Source of the DNA: Metallococcus carri | GTDB lineage: Bacteria; Actinomycetota; Actinomycetes; Actinomycetales; Dermatophilaceae | Assembly (NCBI RefSeq): GCF_011440275.1 | Contig: NZ_JAAOIV010000001.1 | Coordinates: forward strand, 1-64,000 | Length of the DNA stretch: 64,000 nucleotides | Direction of reading: 5' to 3' | In this document: piece by piece, positions 48,876 to 59,986 of the stretch | Layout: every line of letters starts with the position of its first letter | Numbering within the stretch: position 1 is the first letter of the stretch | The notes under the pieces: generated by a model | Databases searched by the model: none | What the model was told of the DNA's origin: nothing | What the model saw: the letters and a program-made list of their open reading frames with translations, nothing else | Translations under genes and position numbers: made by a program

Positions 48876-49376
48876 GTGATCGCCCGCTTGCGCGACGCCA
48901 TGACCATGGTCTGGCGCGAACTCGCGAAGTTCGGCATCGTCGGCGCGATCGCCTTCGTGGTCGACATGGGTGGTTTCAACTTGCTGGTGAGCGGCCCGCT
49001 CGCGCACAAGGTCACCACGGCCAAGATCGCGAGTGGTCTCGCCGGCACTGTGGTCGCCTGGCTCGGCAACCGCTATTGGACCTTCCGGCACCGCCGCGGT
49101 CGTCCGGTGCAACATGAGGTGGCGCTGTTCTTCCTCGTCAACGGGATCGCGCTCGCGATCTCAGCCGGCTGGGTCGCCTTCGCGCACTACGCGCTGCACG
49201 CCACCGGCACCGCGATGCTCAACCTGCACGCGCTCATCGGCATTGGCCTCGGCACGATCTTCCGCTTCTGGACCTATCAGAAGTTCGTCTTCGCGCACGA
49301 ACCGGTCGCCGGGCCACCGGCCGAGCCGGTCGCGCCGGCCGGTGCGGCTCCCGCCACGCACGTCGAGAGCCGCTGA
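48876..49376 (+). CDS. GtrA-family membrane protein
   Basis: A 166-aa protein with four predicted helices of the GtrA/DPMS family, linked to polyprenyl-phosphate-sugar flipping in wall glycan synthesis. FGIVGAIAFVVDMGGFN, the first helix, and the conserved GNRYWTFRHRRGRP are typical. GTG 48876 is preceded by CTCGGAGG. The tail is Pro/Ala-rich. Confidence 0.9.
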   Translation: MIARLRDAMTMVWRELAKFGIVGAIAFVVDMGGFNLLVSGPLAHKVTTAKIASGLAGTVVAWLGNRYWTFRHRRGRPVQHEVALFFLVNGIALAISAGWVAFAHYALHATGTAMLNLHALIGIGLGTIFRFWTYQKFVFAHEPVAGPPAEPVAPAGAAPATHVESR

Positions 49377-49404
49377 AACCCGGGTGCGCCACCGACCACC
49401 GCTT

Positions 49405-49655
49405 GGCCGCAGACCCTGACAGCGCCTCACCACCCCCGCCACCGTCAGCACCACCGGCCACGGACAGGCCGCAACCCCTGACAGCGGCCCACCACCCCCG
49501 CCACCGTCAGCACCACCGGCCACGGACAGGCCGCAACCCCTGACAGCGGCCCACCACCCCCGCCACCGTCAGCACCACCGGCCACAGACAGGCCGCAACC
49601 CCTGACAGCGGCCCACCACCCCCGCCACCGTCAGCACCACCGGACACGGAACGCC
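49405..49655. repeat. 62-bp tandem repeat array (family A, locus 2)
   Basis: Units begin at 49405, 49467, 49529 and 49591, exactly 62 bp apart. The core GGCCGCAACCCCTGACA and the CTGAC...GTCAG pair match the array at 131-340. Fills the gap after gtrA. Confidence 0.9.
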
Positions 49656-49666
49656 CGCGCCATCAC

Positions 49667-49750
49667 AAAAGTCTCCACAATGGCGATTTCCCCAGCCGGA
49701 CCGCCACAACGTCCCGGTCACCTCAACAAAAGTCGCCACGATGGCGACTT
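49667..49750. repeat. pair of short palindromic repeats (family D, locus 2)
   Basis: AAAAGTCTCCACAATGGCG at 49667 and a copy at 49728-49750 whose arms AAGTCGCCA and TGGCGACTT are perfectly complementary around CGA. Both loci also share the word CCCGGTCACCTC. Confidence 0.65.
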
Positions 49751-49818
49751 CCACCACCGGACACGGAGCGCCCTCAATCTCGGGTGCGCTCACGGCGGAC
49801 GTCCGGCAGGCTGACGTG

Positions 49819-50823
49819 ATGGGCAGCCACCCCGAGGTCGACTACACCGCCACCGCGCGCCGCGAAACCTGGGCGCAGGTGCCCCCACCGGTGCGAGCGG
49901 CCATCGAGGAATCCCTGGGCGCCGAGGTCGCACACGCCCATCCGCCGGTCGGCAGCGGCTTCGGCGGCCAGTTCGCCGGACGGCTGGACCTGGCCGACGG
50001 GCGGGCAGTCTTCGTCAAGGCCGCCTCGCGCGACACCCTCGCCTTCCAGGCGGACTGTCTCGCCCGGGAAGCCGCCCTGCTCGCCTCCCTCCCCTCCGGT
50101 ATGCCGACCGCGCGGCCGCTCGCTCACCTCTCGCCGGACGGGTGGGAGGTGCGGGCGCTGGAACACCTCGAGGCGAGACATCCCGGTGCACCCTGGACGC
50201 ACGAAGACCTCGACGCCGTCTACCTCGCCTGCGAGGCCGTTGCCGAGCTGACCACGCCGGTGCCGGCCGGCATACCGGCCACGCCTTACGCGGGTCACGG
50301 CGGTCCGCCGCAAGTGGCGCGGGCGCGGGCGGCGCTGGCCGACGGCAGCTTCCGCCTGCCAGACGCCTTCGCCTCCGACGAGCAACTCGCCAAGGTGCTG
50401 TCCGAGCGCGGGGCCGAGCTCGCGGCATACGCCGGGAGGACGACCGAACTGGTCGGAAACTCGTTGTCGCACAATGACCTTCGCCCCGACAACATCTTGA
50501 TCACCCCCACCGGTGCGGTGCTGGTCGACTGGAACTGGACGCTGCAGGCACCCGCCTGGCTGGACTTCGCTGGCTTGTTGCCGATGGCCCACCGACAGGG
50601 ACTCGACGTCGAGCCGTGGCTGGAGCGGCCACTCTTCGCAGGCGTCGATCCCGAACTGATCGACGTCTTCCTGGCCGATATCGCGGTCTACATGCTCGGC
50701 CAGCTGGACCAGCCGCCCCCGCCCGGCGTCACCGAGTGGATGGCGGCGCATCGAGCGGTCTTCGCGCACGACTTCGCCAGGTGGTTCGCCCATCGCCGAC
50801 CACGCCGCGTCGCCCCTTGGTAA
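49819..50823 (+). CDS. aminoglycoside phosphotransferase-fold kinase
   Basis: A 334-aa APH/choline-kinase-fold protein. The Brenner motif is LSHNDLRPDNILITPTG, followed by VLVDWNWT with the metal-binding Asp. GRLDLADGRAVFVKAAS contains the ATP-binding lysine. The family phosphorylates very different small molecules, so antibiotic resistance is not implied. ATG 49819 (MGSHPEVDYT) is chosen; a GTG lies one codon earlier. Confidence 0.8.
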   Translation: MGSHPEVDYTATARRETWAQVPPPVRAAIEESLGAEVAHAHPPVGSGFGGQFAGRLDLADGRAVFVKAASRDTLAFQADCLAREAALLASLPSGMPTARPLAHLSPDGWEVRALEHLEARHPGAPWTHEDLDAVYLACEAVAELTTPVPAGIPATPYAGHGGPPQVARARAALADGSFRLPDAFASDEQLAKVLSERGAELAAYAGRTTELVGNSLSHNDLRPDNILITPTGAVLVDWNWTLQAPAWLDFAGLLPMAHRQGLDVEPWLERPLFAGVDPELIDVFLADIAVYMLGQLDQPPPPGVTEWMAAHRAVFAHDFARWFAHRRPRRVAPW

Positions 50824-50846
50824 TCTTCCAGTAAGCGACCAATTAC

Positions 50847-50861
50847 TTCCGCACTGCGGAA
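50847..50861. promoter_or_regulatory. perfect palindrome upstream of aceB, likely IclR-type operator
   Basis: TTCCGCACTGCGGAA has perfect 7-bp arms, 20 bp before the aceB ATG. TTCCG-N-CGGAA palindromes are typical of IclR-family (e.g. AllR-type) sites controlling glyoxylate genes. Confidence 0.65.
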
Positions 50862-50881
50862 AATATGCTCGGAGGCGACCG

Positions 50882-52498
<1,617 letters not shown>

Positions 52499-52566
52499 GC
52501 CCCAGCGGTCGGGCGGGCCGTGCCGCCCGCCCGACCGTGACCGAACCGGACCGATGGAGCCAGCCG

Positions 52567-54120
52567 ATGTCCGAGCAGCACAGCGACCCCAGGATGAGCC
52601 CGACCACGGCGAATTCCCCTGACCCCCAGGACAATTCGCAGGAGGCCCAGCCGACGGCATACGGCTCGGTGCAGGCCGTGATCGAGCGGCTGCGCGCGAG
52701 TCTGCCGGCCGAGATCCTGGTGACCGACCGCACCAGCCTGCGCACCTACGAGTGCGACGGGCTGCTGCATTACCGGGTGATCCCCGCGCTGGTGGTGCTG
52801 GCGCGCGACGCCGAGCACGTGCGCACGGCCGTCGCGGCCTGCGCTGCCGAGCGGGTGCCCTTCGTGGCGCGCGGCTCGGGCACCGGCCTGTCCGGTGGTG
52901 CGCTCCCTCACGCCGACGGGGTGCTGATCGTCACCTCGCAGTTGCGCGAGATCCGCTCGGTGTCGCCCGAAGACCAGCGGGCAGTGGTCGACCCGGGTGT
53001 CATCAACCTGCAGGTCAGCGAGGCGGCCCGGCCGCTCGGTTACTACTTCGCGCCCGATCCCTCGAGCCAGCAGATCTGCTCGGTGGGCGGCAATGTCGCC
53101 GAAAACTCCGGCGGTGCGCACTGCCTGAAATACGGCTTCACCACCACCCACGTGCTGGCGGTCGACCTGGTGACGCCCGAGGGCGAGCAGGTCACGCTCG
53201 GCACGACGGCTCCCGATGCCCCTGGCTACGACCTGCTCGGTGCGGTCGTCGGCTCGGAGGGCACGCTCGGCGTGGCCACCTCGGTGACCGTGCGGCTCAC
53301 CCGCACCCCGGAGGACGTGCGCACCCTGCTCGCCGGCTTCCGCAGCGTCGAGGATGCCGGTGCGGCGACCTCGGCGATCATCGGCTCGGGCATCGTGCCG
53401 GCGGCGATCGAGATGATGGACGCCCTGGCGATCGAGGCCGCCGAAGCCGCCGTGTCCTGCGGTTATCCGGCCGGGGCCGGCGCGGTGCTCGTGGTCGAGG
53501 TCGACGGCCCGACCGAGGAAGTCGAGCAGGAGTTCGCGCTGATTGAGGAGCACTGCCGCGCCAACGGTTCCTTCGAGCAGCGGGTCGCGGTGGACGACGC
53601 CGAACGAGCGGCCGTATGGCGCGGTCGCAAGTCCGCCTTCGCCGCGGTGGGCCGGATCAGCCCCGACTACATCGTCCAGGACGGTGTCATCCCGCGGACC
53701 GCCCTGTCCCAGGTGCTGCGCCGGATCGAGGAACTGTCGGCCGAGCGCGGCGTGCGGGTTGCCAATGTCTTCCACGCCGGCGACGGCAACCTGCACCCGC
53801 TGGTGCTCTTCGACGACTCGGTCGAGGGCCAGGGCGAGCAGGCCGAGGAGGTGTCTGGGGCGATCCTCGACCTGTGCCTTGAGCACGGCGGATCGATCAC
53901 CGGCGAACACGGCGTCGGTTCGGACAAGGCCAAGCACATGCCCAAGATGTTCACCGCGACCGATCTGGACACCCAGCAGATGGTGCGCTGCGCGTTCGAC
54001 CCGGCGGGCATCGCCAATCCCGGCAAGGTCTATCCCACGCCTCGGCTGTGCGGTGAACGCCCGGGCCGTCGCGCCGAGCCGCACCCGGCCCAGGCTGCCG
54101 GCCTGGCCGAGGTCTTCTGA
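52567..54120 (+). CDS. glcD: glycolate oxidase subunit GlcD
   Basis: The main FAD subunit (517 aa) of glycolate dehydrogenase. VVLARDAEHVRTAV and RGSGTGLSGGALPH are the FAD-binding (PCMH) motifs, and the C-terminal domain has FHAGDGNLHPLVLFD and GGSITGEHGVGSDKA. ATG 52567 gives a polar 35-residue lead before the conserved domain; a later start is possible. It overlaps glcE (TGATG). Confidence 0.94.
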   Translation: MSEQHSDPRMSPTTANSPDPQDNSQEAQPTAYGSVQAVIERLRASLPAEILVTDRTSLRTYECDGLLHYRVIPALVVLARDAEHVRTAVAACAAERVPFVARGSGTGLSGGALPHADGVLIVTSQLREIRSVSPEDQRAVVDPGVINLQVSEAARPLGYYFAPDPSSQQICSVGGNVAENSGGAHCLKYGFTTTHVLAVDLVTPEGEQVTLGTTAPDAPGYDLLGAVVGSEGTLGVATSVTVRLTRTPEDVRTLLAGFRSVEDAGAATSAIIGSGIVPAAIEMMDALAIEAAEAAVSCGYPAGAGAVLVVEVDGPTEEVEQEFALIEEHCRANGSFEQRVAVDDAERAAVWRGRKSAFAAVGRISPDYIVQDGVIPRTALSQVLRRIEELSAERGVRVANVFHAGDGNLHPLVLFDDSVEGQGEQAEEVSGAILDLCLEHGGSITGEHGVGSDKAKHMPKMFTATDLDTQQMVRCAFDPAGIANPGKVYPTPRLCGERPGRRAEPHPAQAAGLAEVF

Positions 54121-55304
54121 TGGCGGCACTGGACGGCATCGCGGCCGACCTGCGCGAGGCGACCGACGCCGACGCGGTCGACGGTGTCCGGCCCTCCGTG
54201 GTCGCCTGCCCCACCACCGAGGACGAGGTCAGCGAGGTGCTTGCCGCGGCCGCAGCGGACCGGCTCACGGTCACCGTGCGCGGCGCCGGCAGCAAACTGA
54301 GCTGGGGTATGCCGCCCGCCTCGTGCGATCTCGTGCTCGACCTGTCCGAACTGGACGAGGTGATCGAGCACCAACCAGGCGACCTGATCGTCTCGGCCCG
54401 CGCCGGGACGCCGCTCTCGCGGGTGCAGCAGGTGGTGGCCGAGCACGGACAGCGCCTCGCCATCGACGAACTCGTGCCCGGCACGACCGTCGGCGGGCTG
54501 ATCGCGACCAACCTCAGTGGGCCGTTGCGGATGGCGGCCGGTGGTGTGCGCGATCTGGTCATCGGGGTGACGGTCGCCCGAGCCGACGGTGCGCTCGCTC
54601 GCTCCGGCGGCAAGGTCGTGAAGAATGTCGCCGGCTATGACATGGCCAAGCTGATCATCGGCTCGTTCGGCACGCTGGCGGTCGTCACCCAGGCGTACTT
54701 CCGGCTGCACCCGATCCCCGCCGCCCAGCAGTGGCTGACGATCGAGGCGCCGTCAGCAGGAGAGGCGGCGGACCTGCTGGCGAAAGCCGTTCATTCCCAA
54801 GGGGTTCCGTCGGCCGTGGAGATCTCGGCAGCCCCCGGTCAGCCCGCCACGGTGGCGGTGCTGCTCGCCGGCACCGAGCGCGGTGTCGAGGCCAGGATCG
54901 GCCGGATCCGCGAACTGCTCGGGCCCTCGTGCCAGCCGGCGGACCTGGGTGCGGCGCGGCTGCCCGAGGGCGGCATACGGCTGAAGCTCACCAGCAAACT
55001 GTCCGCGGTCGCCGAGGTGACCCAGGCGGCGGTCGACCTCGGGTTCAGCGTGCGGGGCAGCGCCGGAGCCGGCATCCTGCACGCCGCCGCGGACAACATC
55101 GACCTGCCTCACGCGCTCGCGCGACTGCGCGAGGCGACCGCCGCTGCCGGCGGCGCCGCAGTGGTGCTCGACGCGCCGACCGATCTCAAACGCACGGTCG
55201 ATGTCTGGGGCCCCGTCGGCGGCCTGGAGATCATGCGCCGGGTGAAGGACCAGTTCGATCCGGACCACCGGCTCTCGCCGGGACGATTCGTGGGAGGCAT
55301 CTGA
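54120..55304 (+). CDS. glcE: glycolate oxidase FAD-binding subunit GlcE
   Basis: The second flavin subunit, 394 aa: a PCMH-type FAD domain with VRGAGSKLSWGMPP, GTTVGGLIATNLSGP and FGTLAVVTQAYFRLHP, and a shorter C-terminal part than GlcD. Its ATG overlaps the glcD TGA by one base and its stop overlaps the glcF start, giving strictly coupled expression of the three subunits. Confidence 0.93.
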   Translation: MAALDGIAADLREATDADAVDGVRPSVVACPTTEDEVSEVLAAAAADRLTVTVRGAGSKLSWGMPPASCDLVLDLSELDEVIEHQPGDLIVSARAGTPLSRVQQVVAEHGQRLAIDELVPGTTVGGLIATNLSGPLRMAAGGVRDLVIGVTVARADGALARSGGKVVKNVAGYDMAKLIIGSFGTLAVVTQAYFRLHPIPAAQQWLTIEAPSAGEAADLLAKAVHSQGVPSAVEISAAPGQPATVAVLLAGTERGVEARIGRIRELLGPSCQPADLGAARLPEGGIRLKLTSKLSAVAEVTQAAVDLGFSVRGSAGAGILHAAADNIDLPHALARLREATAAAGGAAVVLDAPTDLKRTVDVWGPVGGLEIMRRVKDQFDPDHRLSPGRFVGGI

Positions 55305-56629
55305 TGACCGAGCTGGGCATCCCGCAGGTGCGGGGCGCATTCGATGACCACCGGCCGCCGAGCCCCGAGCTCATCAGCGACTGCGTGCACTGTGGCTTCT
55401 GCCTGACCACCTGCCCCACCTATGTGCTCTGGGGTGAGGAGATGGACAGCCCGCGCGGGCGCATCCACCTGATGAAGACCGGCCTCGAGGGCGAGCCGCT
55501 GGACGCGCAGATGGTCGAGCATTTCGACGCCTGTCTGGGCTGCATGGCGTGCGTCACCGCCTGCCCGAGTGGTGTGCAGTACGACCGGCTGATCGAGCAG
55601 ACCCGCGCCCAGGTCGAGCGCAATCATCGGCGCTCGCCCGCCGACCGGGCGCTGCGCGAAGGCATCTTCAAGCTGTTCCCCTACCCGCGGCGACTGAAAG
55701 CCCTGCGTGGTCCGCTGCGGCTCACCCAGCGCCTGGGGCTCGACAAGGCCATCGCCAAAACCGGTGTGCTGGAACGCATTTCGCCGTCCCTGGCGATGCT
55801 CAACGCGCTCACCCCGAAGCTCACCGCACCCGAAAAGCTGCCGGCCGTCATACCGGCTGTCGGTGAGCAGCGCGCGACCGTGGCGATGCTGACCGGCTGC
55901 GTGCAGGACGCCTTCTTCGGCGGCGTCAACGCCGCGACCGCGCGGGTGCTGGCCGCCGAGGGCTGCCGGGTGGTCGTGCCGCCCTCGCAGGGTTGCTGCG
56001 GTGCGCTGTCCGGGCACTCCGGCCGCGAGGAGGAGGCGCAGGGCTTCGCGCGACGGTTGATCGAGACCTTCGAGGCGTATGACGTCGACGCGATCGTGGT
56101 CAACGCCGCCGGCTGCGGCAGCGCGATGAAGGATTACAGCTTCCTGCTCGAGGACGACGCCGAGGTCGATGACGCTCGGGTGCGCGTGTTCCGCGACAAG
56201 GTGCGCGACTTCTCCGAGTTCCTCGTCCAGCTCGGCCCGGTCGCCGAGCGGCATCCGCTGCCGGTCACCGTCGCCTATCACGACGCCTGTCACCTGGGGC
56301 ACGCCCAGGGCATCCGCACCCAGCCGAGGCAACTGCTCGCCGGCATCCCCGGCCTGCAGGTCAAGGAGATCAAGGACGCCGCGATCTGCTGCGGCTCCGC
56401 GGGCATCTACAACGTGCTCCACCCCGAGGCCGCGCACGACCTGGGCGAACGCAAGGCGCGCAATGTCGCCGACACCGGCGCCGATCTGCTGGTCACGGCC
56501 AACCCGGGCTGCATCATGCAGATCTCGCTCGAACTCGACCGCCAAGGACGAGGTATGCCGAGCGCCCACCTGGCGACGGTGCTCGATGCGTCCATCGCCG
56601 CTCGTCCGGTCCAGGACCTGCTGGCATGA
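55304..56629 (+). CDS. glcF: glycolate oxidase iron-sulfur subunit GlcF
   Basis: The electron-transfer subunit, 441 aa, with two 4Fe-4S ferredoxin motifs (CVHCGFCLTTCPTY and CLGCMACVTACPSG) and two cysteine-rich CCG domains (QGCCGALSGH, AICCGSAGIY), typical of GlcF and heterodisulfide-reductase-D-like proteins. It probably passes electrons to the quinone pool at the membrane. It overlaps the PemK-like gene by 4 bp. Confidence 0.95.
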   Translation: MTELGIPQVRGAFDDHRPPSPELISDCVHCGFCLTTCPTYVLWGEEMDSPRGRIHLMKTGLEGEPLDAQMVEHFDACLGCMACVTACPSGVQYDRLIEQTRAQVERNHRRSPADRALREGIFKLFPYPRRLKALRGPLRLTQRLGLDKAIAKTGVLERISPSLAMLNALTPKLTAPEKLPAVIPAVGEQRATVAMLTGCVQDAFFGGVNAATARVLAAEGCRVVVPPSQGCCGALSGHSGREEEAQGFARRLIETFEAYDVDAIVVNAAGCGSAMKDYSFLLEDDAEVDDARVRVFRDKVRDFSEFLVQLGPVAERHPLPVTVAYHDACHLGHAQGIRTQPRQLLAGIPGLQVKEIKDAAICCGSAGIYNVLHPEAAHDLGERKARNVADTGADLLVTANPGCIMQISLELDRQGRGMPSAHLATVLDASIAARPVQDLLA

Positions 56630-57141
56630 GGCGATTGCTGGACCGCGCCCGCCGCGCTCTGACCCCGCGCTCGCGTCGGGCACCCGACCCGCAGCGCGGC
56701 GCGCCGGCGGGCACCGAGCCCGCGCGCCCGGCATACCGCGGTGACTATCGCGGTCTGCCGCCGATGAACTATGCGCCCAAGCCGGACGGCCGGCCCGACC
56801 CCGGCGAGATCGTCTGGGCGTGGGTGCCCTTCGAGGAGGATCCAAGCCAGGGCAAAGACCGGCCGGTGCTGCTGATCGGTCGCGACGGGGCCGACCTGCT
56901 CGGGCTCTACCTGACCTCCAAGGACCACGAGCGCGATGCCGCACAGGAGCGGCGGGCCGGGCGTCTCTGGCTCGATCTTGGCAGCGGCGACTGGGATGTG
57001 CGGCGCCGGCCGAGCGAGGTGCGGATCAACCGCGTGCTGCGCATCGACGAGACCACGGTGCGCCGGGAGGGTGCGGTGCTGGATGCAGCGCGCTTCGAGC
57101 AGGTGACGATCGCCGTGCGGGCGGCCTACCAGACTTCCTGA
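56626..57141 (+). CDS. PemK/MazF-family toxin-like protein
   Basis: A 171-aa protein. Residues about 58-170 match the PemK/MazF fold: PGEIVWAWVPFEEDPSQGKDRPVLLIGR, with the usual K-x-RPVL(V/L) strand, and a C-terminal strand-helix ending ARFEQVTIAVRAAY. The first 55 residues are basic and low-complexity, unlike a classic toxin. No antitoxin gene is adjacent; it overlaps glcF instead. Endoribonuclease activity is therefore only a possibility. Confidence 0.75.
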   Translation: MRRLLDRARRALTPRSRRAPDPQRGAPAGTEPARPAYRGDYRGLPPMNYAPKPDGRPDPGEIVWAWVPFEEDPSQGKDRPVLLIGRDGADLLGLYLTSKDHERDAAQERRAGRLWLDLGSGDWDVRRRPSEVRINRVLRIDETTVRREGAVLDAARFEQVTIAVRAAYQTS

Positions 57142-57254
57142 CACCGGCCGCGCTGTTTTCCGATACCGTAAGTACCGGCAACCGCTACACTCGCCGGGAC
57201 GTCTCGCCGGCAGGTACGGCGTGCGCGCCTATCCAGCGTGATCGGAAGGGATCC

Positions 57255-58586
57255 ATGAGCAATCTCAGCAGCAAGCCCTCGCTCGTCGACCGTGGCCAGG
57301 CCTATGCGATGCGCCTGATCACCGCCGCGGGCGGCCTCGAGGCGATGAAGAACCCGACGCTGCGCGCCCGGGTGGAGAAGGTCCTCTACCGCGGCGCGAA
57401 GAGCGGCTTCAAGGCCCAGACCGCAGCCGGACGCGCCTTCGCCAAGAAGTCCGGCAGCGGCGATCCCACCCGACCCGCGCCGACCAAGCCACGCCGCGAG
57501 TTCAACCTGACGCCGACCGACGACCAGCAGATGATCGCCGAGGCCGCGCGCGAGCTCGCCGATGAGGTGCTGCGTCCGGCCGCAGCGCAGGCCGACACCG
57601 ATCGCACGCTGCCCGAGGAGGTCGCCTCCCAGGCGGCGGCCATGGGGATGACGCTGCTCGCGGTGCCGGCCGAGCTCGGCGGAGTGGCCGAGGAGCGGTC
57701 CGCGGTCACCAGCGTGCTGGTGCTGGAGGAGCTCGCCCGCGGCGACATGGGCCTCGCGGTCGCGATCATGTCCTCGGCCGCGGTGGCCAATGCGCTCGCC
57801 AACTACGGTGACTCCGCGCAGCAGGCGACCTTCCTGCCGGCCTTCACCGACGAGAAGGACCCGGCCACCGGTGCGCTCGCGCTGGCCGAGCCGCGGCCGC
57901 TGTTCGACCCGCGCAAGCCGGCCACGACCGCGACCCGCCAGGGCGACAACCTCGTCCTCAACGGCACCAAGTCGCTGGTCGTCGGCGCCGACTCGGCCGA
58001 CCTGTTCATCGTGTCCGCCCTGCTCGACAACGAGCCGCGGCTGATCATCGTGCAGCCCGGCACCGAGGGCCTGCGCACCTCCGACGACCCGGCCATGGGC
58101 ATCCGCGCCGCTCGCACCGGCATGCTGCACCTGGACAATGTCACGGTGCCGACCACCAACATCCTCGGCAGCACCGACGACCACCTCGACGCCATCCGCC
58201 GCGGCCGGCTCGCGTGGGCGGCCTGCGCGGTCGGCACCGGCAAGGCCGCGCTCGACCAGCTGACGACCTACACCAAGGAGCGCAAGGCCTTCGGTGAGCC
58301 GATCGCTTACCGGCAGGCCGTCGCCTTCACGGTGGCCAATATCGGCATCGAGGTCGACGCGCTGCGCCTGGTGTGCCTGCGCGCCGCCGCCCGCCTCGAC
58401 GCGGGCAAGGACGCCAGCGCCCAGATCGCCCACGCCCGAGCGTTGGCGGCGACCCACGGGGTGCAGATCGGTTCCGACGCGGTGCAGCTGCTCGGAGGCC
58501 ATGGCTTCGTCAAGGAGTTCGACAACGAGCGCTGGTACCGCGACCTGCGGGCCGCCGGCATCCTCGAAGGCACGCTGCTCGTCTGA
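57255..58586 (+). CDS. acyl-CoA dehydrogenase (FadE24-like)
   Basis: A 443-aa flavoenzyme that should oxidise an acyl-CoA at the alpha-beta position. After an unusual 90-residue N-terminal extension rich in Lys/Ala, the ACAD domains follow (TPTDDQQMIAEAARELADEVLRP; ACAVGTGKAALDQL; LLGGHGFVKEFDNERWYRD, in parts). GGAAGGGATCC precedes the ATG. It is 51 bp before a second ACAD; the pair recalls the mycobacterial FadE24-FadE23 arrangement and may form a heteromer. Confidence 0.86.
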   Translation: MSNLSSKPSLVDRGQAYAMRLITAAGGLEAMKNPTLRARVEKVLYRGAKSGFKAQTAAGRAFAKKSGSGDPTRPAPTKPRREFNLTPTDDQQMIAEAARELADEVLRPAAAQADTDRTLPEEVASQAAAMGMTLLAVPAELGGVAEERSAVTSVLVLEELARGDMGLAVAIMSSAAVANALANYGDSAQQATFLPAFTDEKDPATGALALAEPRPLFDPRKPATTATRQGDNLVLNGTKSLVVGADSADLFIVSALLDNEPRLIIVQPGTEGLRTSDDPAMGIRAARTGMLHLDNVTVPTTNILGSTDDHLDAIRRGRLAWAACAVGTGKAALDQLTTYTKERKAFGEPIAYRQAVAFTVANIGIEVDALRLVCLRAAARLDAGKDASAQIAHARALAATHGVQIGSDAVQLLGGHGFVKEFDNERWYRDLRAAGILEGTLLV

Positions 58587-58637
58587 GCTCCCGGCATACA
58601 TCTTTGAATTTGACTGCGCTGCAAAGGAATTGAGCAG

Positions 58638-59900
58638 ATGATCGATCTCGAAGTCCCGAAGAAGTTCGTGCCCCTGGTGCGTCAGGCAGCCGGTATGGCG
58701 GACGAAGTGTTCCGGCCGATCAGCCGCAAATACGACCTCGCCGAGCACGAATACCCGCGCGAACTCGACCTGATGTCCGCCGTGATCGACGGGCTGTCGG
58801 AGTCCGGCGCCTCCCAGGGCGCCGGTGCGTCCGGCTCGACCCGCGCGAAGGATGACGACTCGGCCGACGAGCCGGCCGGCGTCGGCGCCGGGCGCAATTC
58901 GCGGTCGGCGAGCAAGACCAACAAGAACGGCGCCAACCTGTCCTCGGTGCTGTCGATCATGGAGACCTGCCGCGGTGACGTCGGACTGACCCTCAGCCTG
59001 CCGCGCCAGGGCCTCGGCAATGCCGCGATTGCTGCCGTCGCCAACGACGAGCAGAAGGAGCGCTACGGCAACCGGTGGGCCGCGATGGCGATCACCGAGC
59101 CGGACACCGGCTCCGACTCCGGCAATATCCGCACCACCGCCACCAAGGATGGCGACGAATACGTCCTCAACGGCGAGAAGATCTTCGTGACCTCCGGTGA
59201 GCGTGCCGAGCTCGTCGTCGTGTGGGCCACGCTCGACCGGTCACTCGGCAAGAAGGCGATCAAGTCCTTTGTCGTTGAGCGGTCCAACCCCGGGCTCAAG
59301 CTGGTCCGCCTGGAGCACAAGCTCGGCATCCGTGCCTCGGACACCGCGGCGTTCACCCTCGACAACTGCCGGGTGCCTGCGCAGGACCTGCTCGGAGACC
59401 CGGAGATCCGCACCGAGGGCGGCTTCGGCGGGGCGATGCAGACCTTCGACAACACGAGGCCGCTGGTGGCCGCGATGGCCGTGGGCCTCACCCGCGCCTG
59501 CCTCGACCTGACCGCCTCGCTGCTGGACAAGGCCGGCGTCGAGGTCGACAACGACGCGCCGATCCCGACCCAGAGCTACGCCCAGGCCACCTTGGTGCAG
59601 CTGGAGGCGGAGTACGAAGCGGCCTACCTGCTGACGCTGCGCGCCGCGTGGATGGCCGACAACGGCAAGCCCAACTCGATGCAGGCCTCGATGGCCAAGG
59701 CGAAGGCCGGACGCACCTGCGTCAACGTCGCGCTGAAGTGTGTCGAGCTGTGCGGCGCTGTGGGGTATGCCGAGACCGAGCTGCTTGAGAAGTGGGCGCG
59801 CGACTCCAAGATCCTCGACATCTTCGAGGGCACCCAGCAGATCCAGCTGCTCGTGGTGGCGCGCCGGTTGCTCGAGCTGAGCTCGTCCGAGCTGAAGTAG
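58638..59900 (+). CDS. acyl-CoA dehydrogenase (FadE23-like)
   Basis: A 420-aa second ACAD. The start (IDLEVPKKFVPLVRQAAG and RPISRKYDLAEHEYPRELD, in part) resembles mycobacterial FadE23. Residues about 54-95 form a Ser/Ala/Gly/Asp-rich insert not expected in a folded ACAD. The catalytic region has AITEPDTGSDSGNIRTTA and KILDIFEGTQQIQ, the latter containing the usual EGT. Expected to work with the preceding gene. Confidence 0.88.
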   Translation: MIDLEVPKKFVPLVRQAAGMADEVFRPISRKYDLAEHEYPRELDLMSAVIDGLSESGASQGAGASGSTRAKDDDSADEPAGVGAGRNSRSASKTNKNGANLSSVLSIMETCRGDVGLTLSLPRQGLGNAAIAAVANDEQKERYGNRWAAMAITEPDTGSDSGNIRTTATKDGDEYVLNGEKIFVTSGERAELVVVWATLDRSLGKKAIKSFVVERSNPGLKLVRLEHKLGIRASDTAAFTLDNCRVPAQDLLGDPEIRTEGGFGGAMQTFDNTRPLVAAMAVGLTRACLDLTASLLDKAGVEVDNDAPIPTQSYAQATLVQLEAEYEAAYLLTLRAAWMADNGKPNSMQASMAKAKAGRTCVNVALKCVELCGAVGYAETELLEKWARDSKILDIFEGTQQIQLLVVARRLLELSSSELK

Positions 59901-59986
59901 GCCGATCGTTCGCGGACGCGGGCGCGGGCGCGTAGCGGACGCGGACGCGTGGCGGGCGCGGGCGCGTGACGCGTGGCCGGTCGCTC

